A stretch of DNA of 64,000 nt from Lachnospiraceae bacterium UBA7060. GTDB taxonomy: Bacteria > Bacillota > Clostridia > Lachnospirales > Lachnospiraceae. Position numbers and translations under genes: made by a program. The stretch lies in contig DLAA01000160.1 of NCBI GenBank assembly GCA_002493835.1, positions 19,066 to 83,065 of the forward strand, written 5' to 3'. Of the stretch, positions 26,231 through 34,819 are shown in pieces. Each line of letters begins with the position of its first letter. Position 1 is the first letter of the stretch. The notes under the pieces were generated by a model, which made no database searches, was not told the DNA's origin, and worked only from the letters and a program-made list of their open reading frames with translations.

Positions 26231-26992
26231 TTATGGCAGCCACGGTGCAACTCCCGCATTCCATAAATTTTCCATATTAAATCTGTCATGATACGTTTCC
26301 ACCGAAGCCCAGAATCCCCCATGCTTATACGTAATCAACTGGCCCTCATCTGCCAGTTTCTCTTTTAGTAAGCGATTTAAATCATAATTGCCATTCAGGG
26401 CGTTAAACACTCTCCGATCAAACACATATAGGCAGGCGTTAATCCAAGCCTGATCATCGCTGAGCGTCGAATTTCTGACCAGAAACCCCTCGGAGTCTAT
26501 CTTGACTGCCTCATTACGTCCCGTCGGTCTCGCCACCGCCATCGTAGCTGTCCTGCCATACTTTTTGTGATATGCAAGCATTTCATTCATATTAATATTT
26601 GAAAGGCAGTCCCCGTATGTGACAATGAAAGTATCGTCCAATATATATTTCTCTATTTGTGCTACACGGAGCCCGGTCTCACTGTACAATCCCGTATCGA
26701 CCACTGTCACTTTCCAATCCTCTGTGCGGTTTTTATAGATCTCTACCGTGTTCGTCTTTAAGTCAACCGTAATATCCGATTGATAGATATAATAATCCAT
26801 AAAATATGTCTTAATCATATCAACCTTGTAGCCGCCGCATATGATAAACTCATTCAATCCGTATGCCGCAAAACTTTTCATAATATGCCACAAAATCGGT
26901 TTCCCACCGATTTCTGCCATAGGCTTTGGAATGCCTTCCTGATCATTACTGATTGTACTTTTCTTTCCCCCTGCCAAGATGACTACCTTCAT
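26231..26992 (-). CDS. Second glucose-1-phosphate cytidylyltransferase-like protein (diverged RfbF paralogue)
   Basis: 253 residues from ATG 26992, chosen because GGGAGGG lies upstream and MKVVILAGG is the family N-terminus. The ATG overlaps the flippase stop (ATGA). The family core is kept: ILWHIMKSFAAYGLNEFIICGGYK, VTYGDCLSNINM. The loop, however, reads LAGGKKSTISNDQEGIPKPMAEIG, in which the Arg after the Gly-rich turn is replaced by Thr and one residue count is altered relative to the copy at 16071. It may use a different sugar phosphate, or be a regulatory or weakened copy. Confidence 0.85.
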   Translation of the reverse strand: MKVVILAGGKKSTISNDQEGIPKPMAEIGGKPILWHIMKSFAAYGLNEFIICGGYKVDMIKTYFMDYYIYQSDITVDLKTNTVEIYKNRTEDWKVTVVDTGLYSETGLRVAQIEKYILDDTFIVTYGDCLSNINMNEMLAYHKKYGRTATMAVARPTGRNEAVKIDSEGFLVRNSTLSDDQAWINACLYVFDRRVFNALNGNYDLNRLLKEKLADEGQLITYKHGGFWASVETYHDRFNMENLWNAGVAPWLP

Positions 26993-28272
26993 TTGCAGAT
27001 TTCCCTCCCAAAATGATTTCGAAGTCGAACGATCAATATACCGCCATATAACAAACACAACAGCATCATCAATTGTAGATAACAAAATGCTGCACCAAAT
27101 GTGCCATATAAAACGACTATTTTTTTCAAACTCATCACGGCTAACAGTGCAACAAGTCCATAAGGCCATAGCAATTCCTTCTGATAACGCATAATCGTCA
27201 ATACTACATTCAGATAACCTGAAATAGCAAGAAATCCTCCCGCCGCCAGCAAAAGCATCAGTTCAGCCTTATATGCCGTCAAATCCGTGTGATAAAGCCA
27301 TGATAAAACGGGAATGCCGATCCCGTATGCCCCAGCCAAGCATATTATGGAAATCACCACTATCACTATAATCTGCTTTAATACTCTGTGCACAAATATA
27401 CTTTTTTCCCCGCTCTCCCATTCTATTGCCATCGGCACAAGCGTCGGCTGATAGACAAAGGAATTCAGCAGGCCTATCACAAAAACAGGCATTGCCACAA
27501 ACCCATAACAGGCCTGCACTTCCTCTGCAAGACATGCATCTATCGCATACTTAGGCGCATTATTCACATAGAAAGACAAGAATAAAATCCCAAACAACGG
27601 CCAAACCGTTTTTATCAACTGCCAGGCCTGTCCTAAATCACCCCGCCGCAAAACTGCTTTTATACTGCGGTCCTCATCCTCACAAATTCTGCCATAAGAG
27701 CCGCACAACAACAAAATAAAAAGCGCAAAAGAAACGGCAAGGCATATCATAAGTGTCGCTCCCAGATCTTGGCAAAGCCACAATACAGCAGGAAACACAA
27801 TCAAAATTCCAAGCCACCGGAAACAAAACATTCGAGCCCCCGCATACATTCTATTTTTCTGCTGGTAATACCCCCAAAATACGTCTTCTACTGATTCTAC
27901 CACATAAATCATGCAGACCATAAAAATAATGATAATTTTATCCCGACTATATCCCAATCTCGCATAAGCAGCACCCAAATATCCAATCACAGTCAGAATC
28001 ATTAGAAAAACGGTACACAATCGGGTCTTTAGATAAACCGCAAAAGAAAATGTATTTTCAACATCAGTTACTTGGTAGTTTCTCACCCCAAATTTTCCAA
28101 CTGACATCATTAAATTGCCTACAGCAAACGCTATCGTCAGCATGCCTGCATCGGCAAGTCCTGTAATCCTAGTGACTACCATAGACATCACAACCGCTTC
28201 CGCCGCATTGATCATTCCTGCTGCCGCATTCCATATATAATCTTGTTTTCGTTCAACCTCTGTATGTCTCAT
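26989..28272 (-). CDS. Wzx-like polysaccharide flippase
   Basis: 427 residues with about twelve hydrophobic segments and short loops, as in the MATE/PST superfamily. The N-terminus has AAAGMINAAEAVVMSMVVTRITG, the usual helix-1/2 layout with a conserved turn, then FAVGNLMMSVGKFGVRNYQVTD. It presumably moves undecaprenyl-linked repeat units across the membrane. The ribosome site is weak (AGAGCGG). It ends overlapping the diverged cytidylyltransferase. A second flippase sits at 35772-37022. Confidence 0.83.
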   Translation of the reverse strand: MRHTEVERKQDYIWNAAAGMINAAEAVVMSMVVTRITGLADAGMLTIAFAVGNLMMSVGKFGVRNYQVTDVENTFSFAVYLKTRLCTVFLMILTVIGYLGAAYARLGYSRDKIIIIFMVCMIYVVESVEDVFWGYYQQKNRMYAGARMFCFRWLGILIVFPAVLWLCQDLGATLMICLAVSFALFILLLCGSYGRICEDEDRSIKAVLRRGDLGQAWQLIKTVWPLFGILFLSFYVNNAPKYAIDACLAEEVQACYGFVAMPVFVIGLLNSFVYQPTLVPMAIEWESGEKSIFVHRVLKQIIVIVVISIICLAGAYGIGIPVLSWLYHTDLTAYKAELMLLLAAGGFLAISGYLNVVLTIMRYQKELLWPYGLVALLAVMSLKKIVVLYGTFGAAFCYLQLMMLLCLLYGGILIVRLRNHFGREICK

Positions 28273-28366
28273 TCTATAAATGGCCGCTCTTTCTCTTTAT
28301 CACAAGTACAACGAAACAAACGAAAAATCAGGCAGGCCAATGGTCAATTAATTACTATTCGTTGTA

Positions 28367-29974
28367 CTAGTTAATTAAATATGGCAGAATCGCATTTAAA
28401 TTCTGATTCTGCGTCTGCAGAGTACTGAGGTATTCTCCAAAAAATACCTGAACCGCATACCCCGCAAGAGGAAGTAACAGTACGCCCACCATACACACCG
28501 TCCGAAATGCTAACAGCCCTCTCATGCCAACCTCTTCCTGCCTGTTTGCGAAATCATTTTCCCCCTTATTGAACGTCGGAAAATTTATTATCAAAAAGAC
28601 AAGCATACAAGCATAAAATAGAGAGCGCACCATGTTCATTGGAGCAGTCAGTATGCCTCCCTCCTCTATCAGTTTGGCCAGCGCAGGTGATAATCCCTGC
28701 GAATAAAAGTATGGTTTCCCAAACAAGTAATAGAGGAGCATACCTTCACAGCTCTCGCTGTTGAAAAAGTAAGGTTCCCTGGCCAGATGCCATACAAGAA
28801 AACATCCTATCCCAGCGGTTTCCAACAGCATATTAATTTTTCTGTTCCCGGTTCTGCAATGAATCACCAATAACATATAAGGCACCATCACAACAGCCCA
28901 ATATGGTGTTGATGCCGTATACAGGATAAACACCGCATTGATGCAAAAAGCAATATAGATTACTTTGTAATAAAAACGATAATTCTCCTCCCGCCTTTGC
29001 AGATAACAGTACACCCATATCAAAATAATGAGAAAGATAAAAAGTGAGATTGAGTCAACGCCCATAAAGATTTTTAAATGGAACAGATAGTGGATGCGGG
29101 TTGACAAGAGACCTGTTGCCACCATCTCTGAGCTGCTTACTCCAGCAGATGCCGCCTGCCCTGCCTCCGCATGGATGGAAGCATAACTTTTTCCCAAACT
29201 GAACAATACTTTTTCAATCACTACCAGATAACATCCGGCCAGCAGATTTCTTATGATATACAAGATCCTCTTCTCATATAGTAAAACCAGACAGACAAAC
29301 AAAAATATGGCAAAATATTTACAGCTGACTGCCACTCCGAAATATAAATAAAACCGTTTGTAATCTTGTCTCAAAAAATAATATAATCCATAAACGGCAA
29401 ACAAAACACCAATGATGTCATACTGTCCGATAGAATATGCCGCCATCATCAGGATTCCGGAAAAGGACCAAGCATAAATCATGCCTGCTGTATCTTTACA
29501 GCCGCCTGTAATAAATTCCAGTACTTTTTTCATACCTCCGGCCGTCAGTATCGCGATGACCGGAAGCATCAGTTTTCCCCAGGCTAAAAACAGGAAGCAG
29601 GATTCCGCATAACTGCCTGATATCCGCTCGTATAACCAGGCGGGAAAATTCCATATCGCAAAAAAAAGATAGATAGTAAAGTCATACGATGCAGTGGCAT
29701 TGATCGTACGATTCGGTGTTCCCCCGGGAATTGCCTTGGCGTAAGAATAGAATGATAAAGGATGTCCCTCAAACAAAGCGTACCAGAAGTTAACTCCATG
29801 TCTGAATGTGGCAAAAAAATCAAAATACATAGTTGAAAACAAAATAATAAGCACAAATATACTGCCGACAAGATATTCCCACTTATACGGCATAATATAT
29901 TGTTCTACAATGCCTCTCCATTTTTTTGATTGTTCTGACATTGTCCGTACTAATCTTTTCCCTGACTGTTCCAT
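28367..29974 (-). CDS. Polytopic membrane protein, probable GT-C glycosyltransferase
   Basis: 535 residues, about ten to eleven membrane segments, with a hydrophilic N-terminus of 30 residues. After the first helix comes a long outer segment with HGVNFWYALFEGHP and, later, TASYDFTIYLFFAIWNFP. Its single early acidic residue suggests a GT-C fold. The general build (isoprenoid-phosphate-sugar-dependent transferase) is inferred; the family was not firmly recognised and a Wzy-type polymerase is an alternative. ATG 29974 is kept because GGAGAGG stands upstream; an ATG at 29941 is possible. Confidence 0.6.
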   Translation of the reverse strand: MEQSGKRLVRTMSEQSKKWRGIVEQYIMPYKWEYLVGSIFVLIILFSTMYFDFFATFRHGVNFWYALFEGHPLSFYSYAKAIPGGTPNRTINATASYDFTIYLFFAIWNFPAWLYERISGSYAESCFLFLAWGKLMLPVIAILTAGGMKKVLEFITGGCKDTAGMIYAWSFSGILMMAAYSIGQYDIIGVLFAVYGLYYFLRQDYKRFYLYFGVAVSCKYFAIFLFVCLVLLYEKRILYIIRNLLAGCYLVVIEKVLFSLGKSYASIHAEAGQAASAGVSSSEMVATGLLSTRIHYLFHLKIFMGVDSISLFIFLIILIWVYCYLQRREENYRFYYKVIYIAFCINAVFILYTASTPYWAVVMVPYMLLVIHCRTGNRKINMLLETAGIGCFLVWHLAREPYFFNSESCEGMLLYYLFGKPYFYSQGLSPALAKLIEEGGILTAPMNMVRSLFYACMLVFLIINFPTFNKGENDFANRQEEVGMRGLLAFRTVCMVGVLLLPLAGYAVQVFFGEYLSTLQTQNQNLNAILPYLIN

Positions 29975-30035
29975 TCCTGCCTCTCCATCTCCACCAGTAA
30001 TAGATGCTCTCTATCCGGCCTTTCGCTCCCTGGTC

Positions 30036-31052
30036 TCACAGCACTTCCGCCTGCTCATATTTGCCTTCCTTCAAAAAGAAAACCACTCTGGAAGCCCCCA
30101 TCTTCGTCCCAAAAAAGCTGTCACATTTCGTCAATAATAAGGTTTCTTTCAAATAGTCAATGTTCGTAGCCTTTCTCGTATAATTTCCGCCTTCAATCCT
30201 GTAATTTTGCGTCCTAATACTGCCATCCTCATTAAAGTAGCGATATCTTGGCCGTTCCATGTACAGACATTTATCCCCAAACTCTTTTTTAATTCTTTTA
30301 ATATAGTACTCATCTTCACAGGACAAGAAAAAATACCGAAGACCATACTGCTGCAGATGCCGCTTAATCTGTTTGATACTCTCCTCTACGTCCCATCCCT
30401 TGGTATGGTTTTCCCAAACTTTCATTTTTATGGCGGCTCCCCAATATGCTCCGGCCCGAATGGCAACTCCCAGTACCTTCTCTCCCGCCGGAAACAGCTC
30501 CCGGTACATAACTTCCGCCTCTTTTAGCAGCTCTGGCCTTATCCGCATATATTTTTGTACAATCTCATGATAAACATCAAATTCTTTCTCGTATAGATCC
30601 ATTCCGAATTTCCATTCCACGTCGCCGTGGGGCAGCCCCCTTGGCGGCCCAAGTATCACTTTTCTACTTTGGTATACTTGCTCTAAAGGAAATTCCGGCA
30701 CTAAATCTTCAAAATAGTAGTTCCAAGCGTTCTCCCTGCCTCTGTCTTCCACATCCTGCACAAGCGGCAGATAATAATTTTTAAAATCCACCACCGGAGT
30801 CCAGCCATGATCCATGGCATATTTAATGCTGCTTACCACCGCCATATAGGCAGAAAACAATCCCCACTGCTGCTCCTGTTCCACACGAATCACATAAAAT
30901 GTCCGGTCTCTATTCAGTTTGCCGAAGGAACACCTCTTCAATTCTTTCCGGTTCGACTGTTCTATTTTCCAATCCCTCACCGCCTCAGAATATATTCGTC
31001 TGACAGGTTCCGGTATGAGATGTCTATATATGGATATCAACAAATTCTTCAT
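30036..31052 (-). CDS. Fucosyltransferase-like (GT-B) protein
   Basis: 338 residues, soluble apart from an N-terminal basic helix. It resembles the protein at 37052-38047 along its length: FYVIR near 50, PVVDF/PVIDM with a membrane-facing loop, ENAWNYYFEDL versus ENAWEYFFKQP, a RKVIL/RHVIF motif, then LGVAIRAGAYW where the paralogue has LGVLCRGTDY (the R-G-D/T-D site of O- and N-fucosyltransferase folds), and YFFLSCEDEYYIKRIKKEFGD. Here the R-G-[TD]-D is replaced by R-A-G-A, so activity or donor may differ. AAGGACA precedes the ATG. Confidence 0.7.
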   Translation of the reverse strand: MKNLLISIYRHLIPEPVRRIYSEAVRDWKIEQSNRKELKRCSFGKLNRDRTFYVIRVEQEQQWGLFSAYMAVVSSIKYAMDHGWTPVVDFKNYYLPLVQDVEDRGRENAWNYYFEDLVPEFPLEQVYQSRKVILGPPRGLPHGDVEWKFGMDLYEKEFDVYHEIVQKYMRIRPELLKEAEVMYRELFPAGEKVLGVAIRAGAYWGAAIKMKVWENHTKGWDVEESIKQIKRHLQQYGLRYFFLSCEDEYYIKRIKKEFGDKCLYMERPRYRYFNEDGSIRTQNYRIEGGNYTRKATNIDYLKETLLLTKCDSFFGTKMGASRVVFFLKEGKYEQAEVL

Positions 31053-31082
31053 CTGTTTTTGTCCTTCTCATTGCCAATTCTT

Positions 31083-32912
31083 TCATTCATCTCCAAATAT
31101 TTCTGCTTTATCTTTAACCGTTATTTTCTTATCATTCACTTCATATATCACATCACAGTTTCTGACCGTCGTAAGCCTGTGCGCCACAATAATCAAAGTC
31201 TTCGTCCCCTGCAGCGCCTCAATCGCCTGCATAAATTCTGCTTCCGTCTCGTTATCCAATGCGGCCGTGGCCTCATCCAAAACAAGAATATCCGGATTGC
31301 GATATAATGTCCTTGCAATGGCAAGTCTCTGTCTCTGCCCTCCGGAGAAACGCACGCCCCGCTCGCCGACCATCGTATCAAGGCCCTTGGGCAGCCTTCT
31401 CACAAACTCGTCCAGCTGGGCTGTCTTGAGACATTCCCAGATCTGCTCATCATCAATATCCTTTTCTTTTTCACCAAATGCAATATTATGTCTGATAGTA
31501 GCGTCTATGATATAGGTAAACTGCGGTACATATCCTATAATACGATTCCACTGTTCTCCCAGATCTTCCACATCGATCCCGTCCATCAAAACCTGTCCTT
31601 CCACCGGCTTTAAGAGTGCAAGGATAATATCAGAAGCCGTGGTTTTGCCCGCGCCTGATGGACCTATCAGGGCAATTGATTCCCCTTTTTTGACGGTGAG
31701 GTTGACATTTTCAAGCACATTTTCCTGCCCCGCCGGATAACGGAAAGTCACCGACCGCAAAGAAACTTCTTTCTGAAACTGCGCCTGTTGATATTTGCTC
31801 TTGCGTTCTGCCCGCTCTGACTCCTTTTTTTCCAGTTCCGTAACCAGTTTTATTGTCTCATGGCAGGCATTCAGCTGCGGCATACATACCACAACCATAT
31901 TGATACCGCTCGTAATCGCACCAAGCGCCGGCAGAATACGAAATGCGCCCGCTGCGATCGAAGAAAGCTGAGTGATCAGTTCACCTGGATTGGCGGTGTT
32001 CTCCATTTTAACCGCTAACGCCATCAAAACGCCCGCCACGCAGACCACTTCGATCAAATATGCGGGAATGGAAGCCCCCATATCGACCGTCACGGCTGCG
32101 CGGCTGTATCTTGCCCGTGCATCTTCATAGGCTTTAGAAAAATACTTTTGTTTATTCATAACCAGGACTTCTTTGTGCCCTTGGATTGCCTCCATCGCAT
32201 ACTGGTTCATCTCACACAAGAGCTCTCTTCTGCGGACTCCGTTTCTACTCATGGATTTTCTGTACATCACCTGTATGACCACCAGGCATAAACCCGCAAG
32301 AAGCATAAGGACAAACGCCATCTGCACCGACTGCAGCATAATGTATGCTACAATACACATGATTGTCAAAAGCTTCATAATGCAGGTAAATATCGTCTTT
32401 AGCACATTATAAATACTCGCCGTATCCGACGAAATACCGTTTAAAAGCCTTGTCGTGTTGTGATCCAAAAAGAATTGATATCCCTGTTTCATATAGGCTT
32501 CCAGCATCCTGACGCTCAACTCTCGCTGTACCATATAGGAATATTTAGTAGAGACCCACGTATAAAAGACAAAATACAGCGTCTTGACAATATAAATTAC
32601 AATGACGCCCAGACATACAAACCATATGACTTTTCCGTTTGTATCCAGATTAAAGAGCCGGACAAAGGGCTCCATATACCACCTACTTTTCACACCCTGA
32701 ATGTCCAGCATCATATCCAAAACCGGCATAATGACCGCTACTCCAACAGTCTCAAGCAGAGCGGCTGCCATACTCAAAACCATGACAAGCAAAGCGAACC
32801 TTTTTTGTCTGGCTGTGAGCATAAAAGTTATTTTGTTGAGAAGATCTTTCGTTTTCCTTATCGTATCCACGGCAATATTATATAGCACTTTTAAAAAAAG
32901 TACAACCTTCAT
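31083..32912 (-). CDS. ABC exporter, permease-ATPase fusion (PglK/MsbA-like)
   Basis: Up to 609 residues: six membrane helices in about 30-320, then a nucleotide-binding domain with Walker A GPSGAGKTT, Q-loop YVPQFTYI, signature FSGGQRQRLAIAR, Walker B ILVLDEATAALD and switch His AHRLTTV. It is probably a flippase for lipid-linked glycans. The start is uncertain. ATG 32912 has only a weak site, and a consensus-like promoter lies inside the first codons. GTG 32870 (595 aa) or ATG 32822 (579 aa) would then be used; homologues usually start about 10-15 residues before the LTARQKR motif. Confidence 0.85.
   Translation of the reverse strand: MKVVLFLKVLYNIAVDTIRKTKDLLNKITFMLTARQKRFALLVMVLSMAAALLETVGVAVIMPVLDMMLDIQGVKSRWYMEPFVRLFNLDTNGKVIWFVCLGVIVIYIVKTLYFVFYTWVSTKYSYMVQRELSVRMLEAYMKQGYQFFLDHNTTRLLNGISSDTASIYNVLKTIFTCIMKLLTIMCIVAYIMLQSVQMAFVLMLLAGLCLVVIQVMYRKSMSRNGVRRRELLCEMNQYAMEAIQGHKEVLVMNKQKYFSKAYEDARARYSRAAVTVDMGASIPAYLIEVVCVAGVLMALAVKMENTANPGELITQLSSIAAGAFRILPALGAITSGINMVVVCMPQLNACHETIKLVTELEKKESERAERKSKYQQAQFQKEVSLRSVTFRYPAGQENVLENVNLTVKKGESIALIGPSGAGKTTASDIILALLKPVEGQVLMDGIDVEDLGEQWNRIIGYVPQFTYIIDATIRHNIAFGEKEKDIDDEQIWECLKTAQLDEFVRRLPKGLDTMVGERGVRFSGGQRQRLAIARTLYRNPDILVLDEATAALDNETEAEFMQAIEALQGTKTLIIVAHRLTTVRNCDVIYEVNDKKITVKDKAEIFGDE
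32877..32905 (-). promoter_or_regulatory. Promoter at the 5' end of the ABC exporter gene
   Basis: Minus strand TTGTAC (32900-32905) and TATAAT (32877-32882) are separated by 17 bases, including a T7 run. Its predicted start point, near 32870, coincides with an in-frame GTG. This promoter would serve the exporter and the genes to its left. Confidence 0.6.
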
Positions 32913-33138
32913 CTCTTAATTTCAGCTTTGAAAGGTACTTTTATGTTACTTTTCCCAGAACAGTTGCTTAAATTCCTTGATAAGGCTAAGGTTAATGGCA
33001 GTGAGATATGATAATAGGGGAATGCGGGTGAAGATGTTCGGTATCTTCATCCTTATTCTTTCAAATGTATACTGTAAATTCAATGATTTAAAAAAATGAG
33101 TGGTTATATGCGGGGTTTTGTGGTAATATAGTAACGAG
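32913..33138. other. Spacer at the left border of the plus-strand island
   Basis: No convincing gene. The plus strand has a 22-codon protein-like tail (MLLFPEQLLKF...) starting at 32944 and ending in TGA-TAA, possibly a remnant. A 10-bp hairpin with G-U pairs sits at 33026-33052 (GGGTGAAGAT / ATCTTCATCC). The minus frame over 32946-33179 looks like shadow coding. Base composition turns AT-rich here, marking the junction. Confidence 0.4.
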
Positions 33139-33434
33139 GTGATATTCACATACAGCCTTGATAAGATTGCTGTAACCAAACATGCCAGGATAAGGCTGGT
33201 AGAACTTGGATACGTATGAATGATATTGTAAAGGCAATCAGTAATGGAGAAATTATAAAAGAATATGCGGACGATAAGCTTCTGCCCAGCTGCCTGATAC
33301 TTGGGAAGTCTGTGGAGGATAAACCTCTACATTTAGTGATAAGCAGAGATGAAGAATTTATCTATTTGATAACAGCATATTTCCCGGATAGTAATCAGTG
33401 GGAAGACGATCTTAAGACCAGAAAGGAGCGTTGA
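33139..33434 (+). pseudogene. Frameshifted DUF4258 protein (decayed toxin of a DUF4258/YgiT pair)
   Basis: Two adjacent frames read together as one DUF4258 protein. The first, from about GTG 33139, gives DKIAVTKHARIRLVELGY and stops at 33217-33219. The second starts at ATG 33216 and gives MNDIVKAISNGEIIKEY, PSCLILGK and LVISRDEEFIYLITAYFPDSNQWEDDLKTRKE (72 aa). The intact family joins HARIRL...ERG directly to MNDI, so a one-base shift has occurred at 33214-33219. The ATGA overlap could allow reinitiation. DUF4258 proteins resemble RelE/MqsR-type toxins and are usually followed by a YgiT-type antitoxin, as here. Confidence 0.75.
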
Positions 33435-33438
33435 CGGT

Positions 33439-33522
33439 ATGCTGTGTATGGAAGAGATTGTAGAACAGGCTAAGAAAATGATGCAGGAAATCGCAATCAT
33501 TGATTATGAAAAGGCGGCATAA
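33439..33522 (+). pseudogene. Truncated YgiT/MqsA-type antitoxin remnant
   Basis: A 27-codon frame, MLCMEEIVEQAKKMMQE...DYEKAA, follows the DUF4258 remnant by four bases. It matches the C-terminal part of small YgiT-type zinc-finger antitoxins (EEIVEAAKK...EVAVV type). The N-terminal zinc finger with its two CxxC pairs is missing, replaced by MLCM, so an internal deletion is likely. After it, up to about 33650, another frame has protein-like text (IEEWLRRIIERRG) without a start codon, another possible fragment. Confidence 0.6.
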
Positions 33523-33626
33523 CAGAATATTTGCACAGTCGGCTATTCTCAAATGACGCCATAGAAATTTGGTTACTAACGGGCAAAAGTATTGAAGAAT
33601 GGCTTAGAAGGATTATTGAGCGCAGA

Positions 33627-33660
33627 GGGGTTCACCGAAGTGGTTGGTGAACCCCGTTTT
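33627..33660 (+). terminator. Strong hairpin terminator after the decayed TA pair
   Basis: GGGGTTCACC (33627-33636) and GGTGAACCCC (33646-33655) form a perfect 10-bp stem with a 9-base loop, followed by GTTTT and further T-rich sequence. It would stop plus-strand transcription before the glycan operon. Confidence 0.8.
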
Positions 33661-33689
33661 CCCGTGTTTGTTTGAAGTTTCCTAGTACT

Positions 33690-33729
33690 TCGACGGAAGA
33701 CGGGACTCAACCTCTAATTTTTCCGTCGA
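33690..33729. repeat. Inverted repeat TCGACGGAA / TTCCGTCGA
   Basis: TCGACGGAA (33690-33698) and TTCCGTCGA (33721-33729) are perfect 9-bp arms around 22 bases. It lies between the terminator and the island's operon. It may be a folded RNA, an operator, or the end of a mobile element; neither target duplication nor transposase was seen. Confidence 0.5.
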
Positions 33730-33900
33730 GACTTACATTCAATTATTTATCTTTCATTTTTTGCCAGCAGGGTATATAATACTATTGTAAAGTATGCGCT
33801 ATTTTGTGTAATTCCACCACAAATTATATCAGTGGGAATAAAGCATAATTAATATGTTGACGAGCAAACGTGTGTGAGGAAAGGATATTGCAAGATTAAA

Positions 33901-34800
33901 ATGACAAGTAATACAATGAACAATGTGAGCATAATTATTCCAGCGTATAATGAAGAGCAGGGGATTAAAAAAACCATAGAAGAATTATTAGAATATGAGC
34001 CGCTATATGGAGCTGAGATCATTGTCATTGATGATGGCTCCACGGATTCTACCCATTGTATATTGGACTGTTTTGAAAAAAGAATAACAATAATTCAGCA
34101 CAAGGTAAATCGGGGATATGGTTCTGCAATTGCATCCGGCGTAAAAAAATGCTCTCGAGAAATAGTCGCATGGTATGATGCGGATGGGCAGCACCGTCCT
34201 TGTGATTTAGTAAATGTAATTCAGAAACTTCAGGAAAACAATTTGGACTATTGCATAGGAGTTCGCGGAGCAGATTCTTATGTGGAAAAAAATAGAGTTT
34301 TGGGCAAACTGGTCTTAAAATATGTTGTCAAGTGGGCTTCCAACGGCGTTGACACAGATTTTAATTCCGGATTAAGAGCATTTCGGCGTGAGGTATTAGA
34401 ACAATATATCAAATTACTTCCCGAACGATTTGGCGCATCTACAGTGACTACCCTTTTGATGCAGGAGGGAAATTGGAGTGGGGATGAAGTCGGAATAAAA
34501 GTTCAGAAAAGAACTGGAAAGAGCTCTGTAAAGCAGATTAAAGATGGAATGCGTACAATTATTTTGATCGGAAATGTTGTTATGCTTTTCCACCCAATGA
34601 GATTTTTTGGGCCATTAGGTATTTTCTTTGTACTATTAGGATGTGTATATGGGGTATGTGAGGCACTTACAAAGGGAATGGGAATACCAACCCTTGCAGC
34701 AATAGTAATCATATTTGGCCTGCAAATATTTTTTTGGGGAATAACAATTGCACAAATTAGCAAAATGAGAAAAGAAAACTTAGCAAATGTAAGACTATAA
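33901..34800 (+). CDS. GT2 glycosyltransferase (DPM1-like) with two membrane helices
   Basis: 299 residues from ATG 33901; a GTG at 33874 would add nine residues, and neither start has an ideal ribosome site (GAGGAAAGGA is 14 or more bases away). GT-A motifs are IIIPAYNEEQGI, IVIDDGSTDST, VAWYDADGQHRP (D-x-D) and a KRTGKSS motif. Two C-terminal helices lie at about 215-285 and end in a short basic tail. It presumably transfers a sugar to polyprenyl phosphate. First gene of the plus-strand trio, with AT-rich codon use unlike the minus-strand GT2 genes. Confidence 0.85.
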   Translation: MTSNTMNNVSIIIPAYNEEQGIKKTIEELLEYEPLYGAEIIVIDDGSTDSTHCILDCFEKRITIIQHKVNRGYGSAIASGVKKCSREIVAWYDADGQHRPCDLVNVIQKLQENNLDYCIGVRGADSYVEKNRVLGKLVLKYVVKWASNGVDTDFNSGLRAFRREVLEQYIKLLPERFGASTVTTLLMQEGNWSGDEVGIKVQKRTGKSSVKQIKDGMRTIILIGNVVMLFHPMRFFGPLGIFFVLLGCVYGVCEALTKGMGIPTLAAIVIIFGLQIFFWGITIAQISKMRKENLANVRL

Positions 34801-34819
34801 AATAAAGGTGTGATGAATT

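Larger units (their letters stand above)
33523..33900 (+). other. Gap between decayed TA pair and plus-strand operon
   Basis: It holds a terminator hairpin (33627-33660), a 9-bp inverted repeat (33690-33729), and a TATAAT at 33775-33780 with at best a poor -35 about 16-17 bases upstream (TTCATT). That TATAAT is the only promoter-like element found for the three plus genes. No complete gene is present. Confidence 0.5.

Noticed and set aside
32946..33179. 77-codon minus-strand frame at the island border
   Set aside because: No ribosome site and no recognisable features; it overlaps the remnant DUF4258 region on the other strand.
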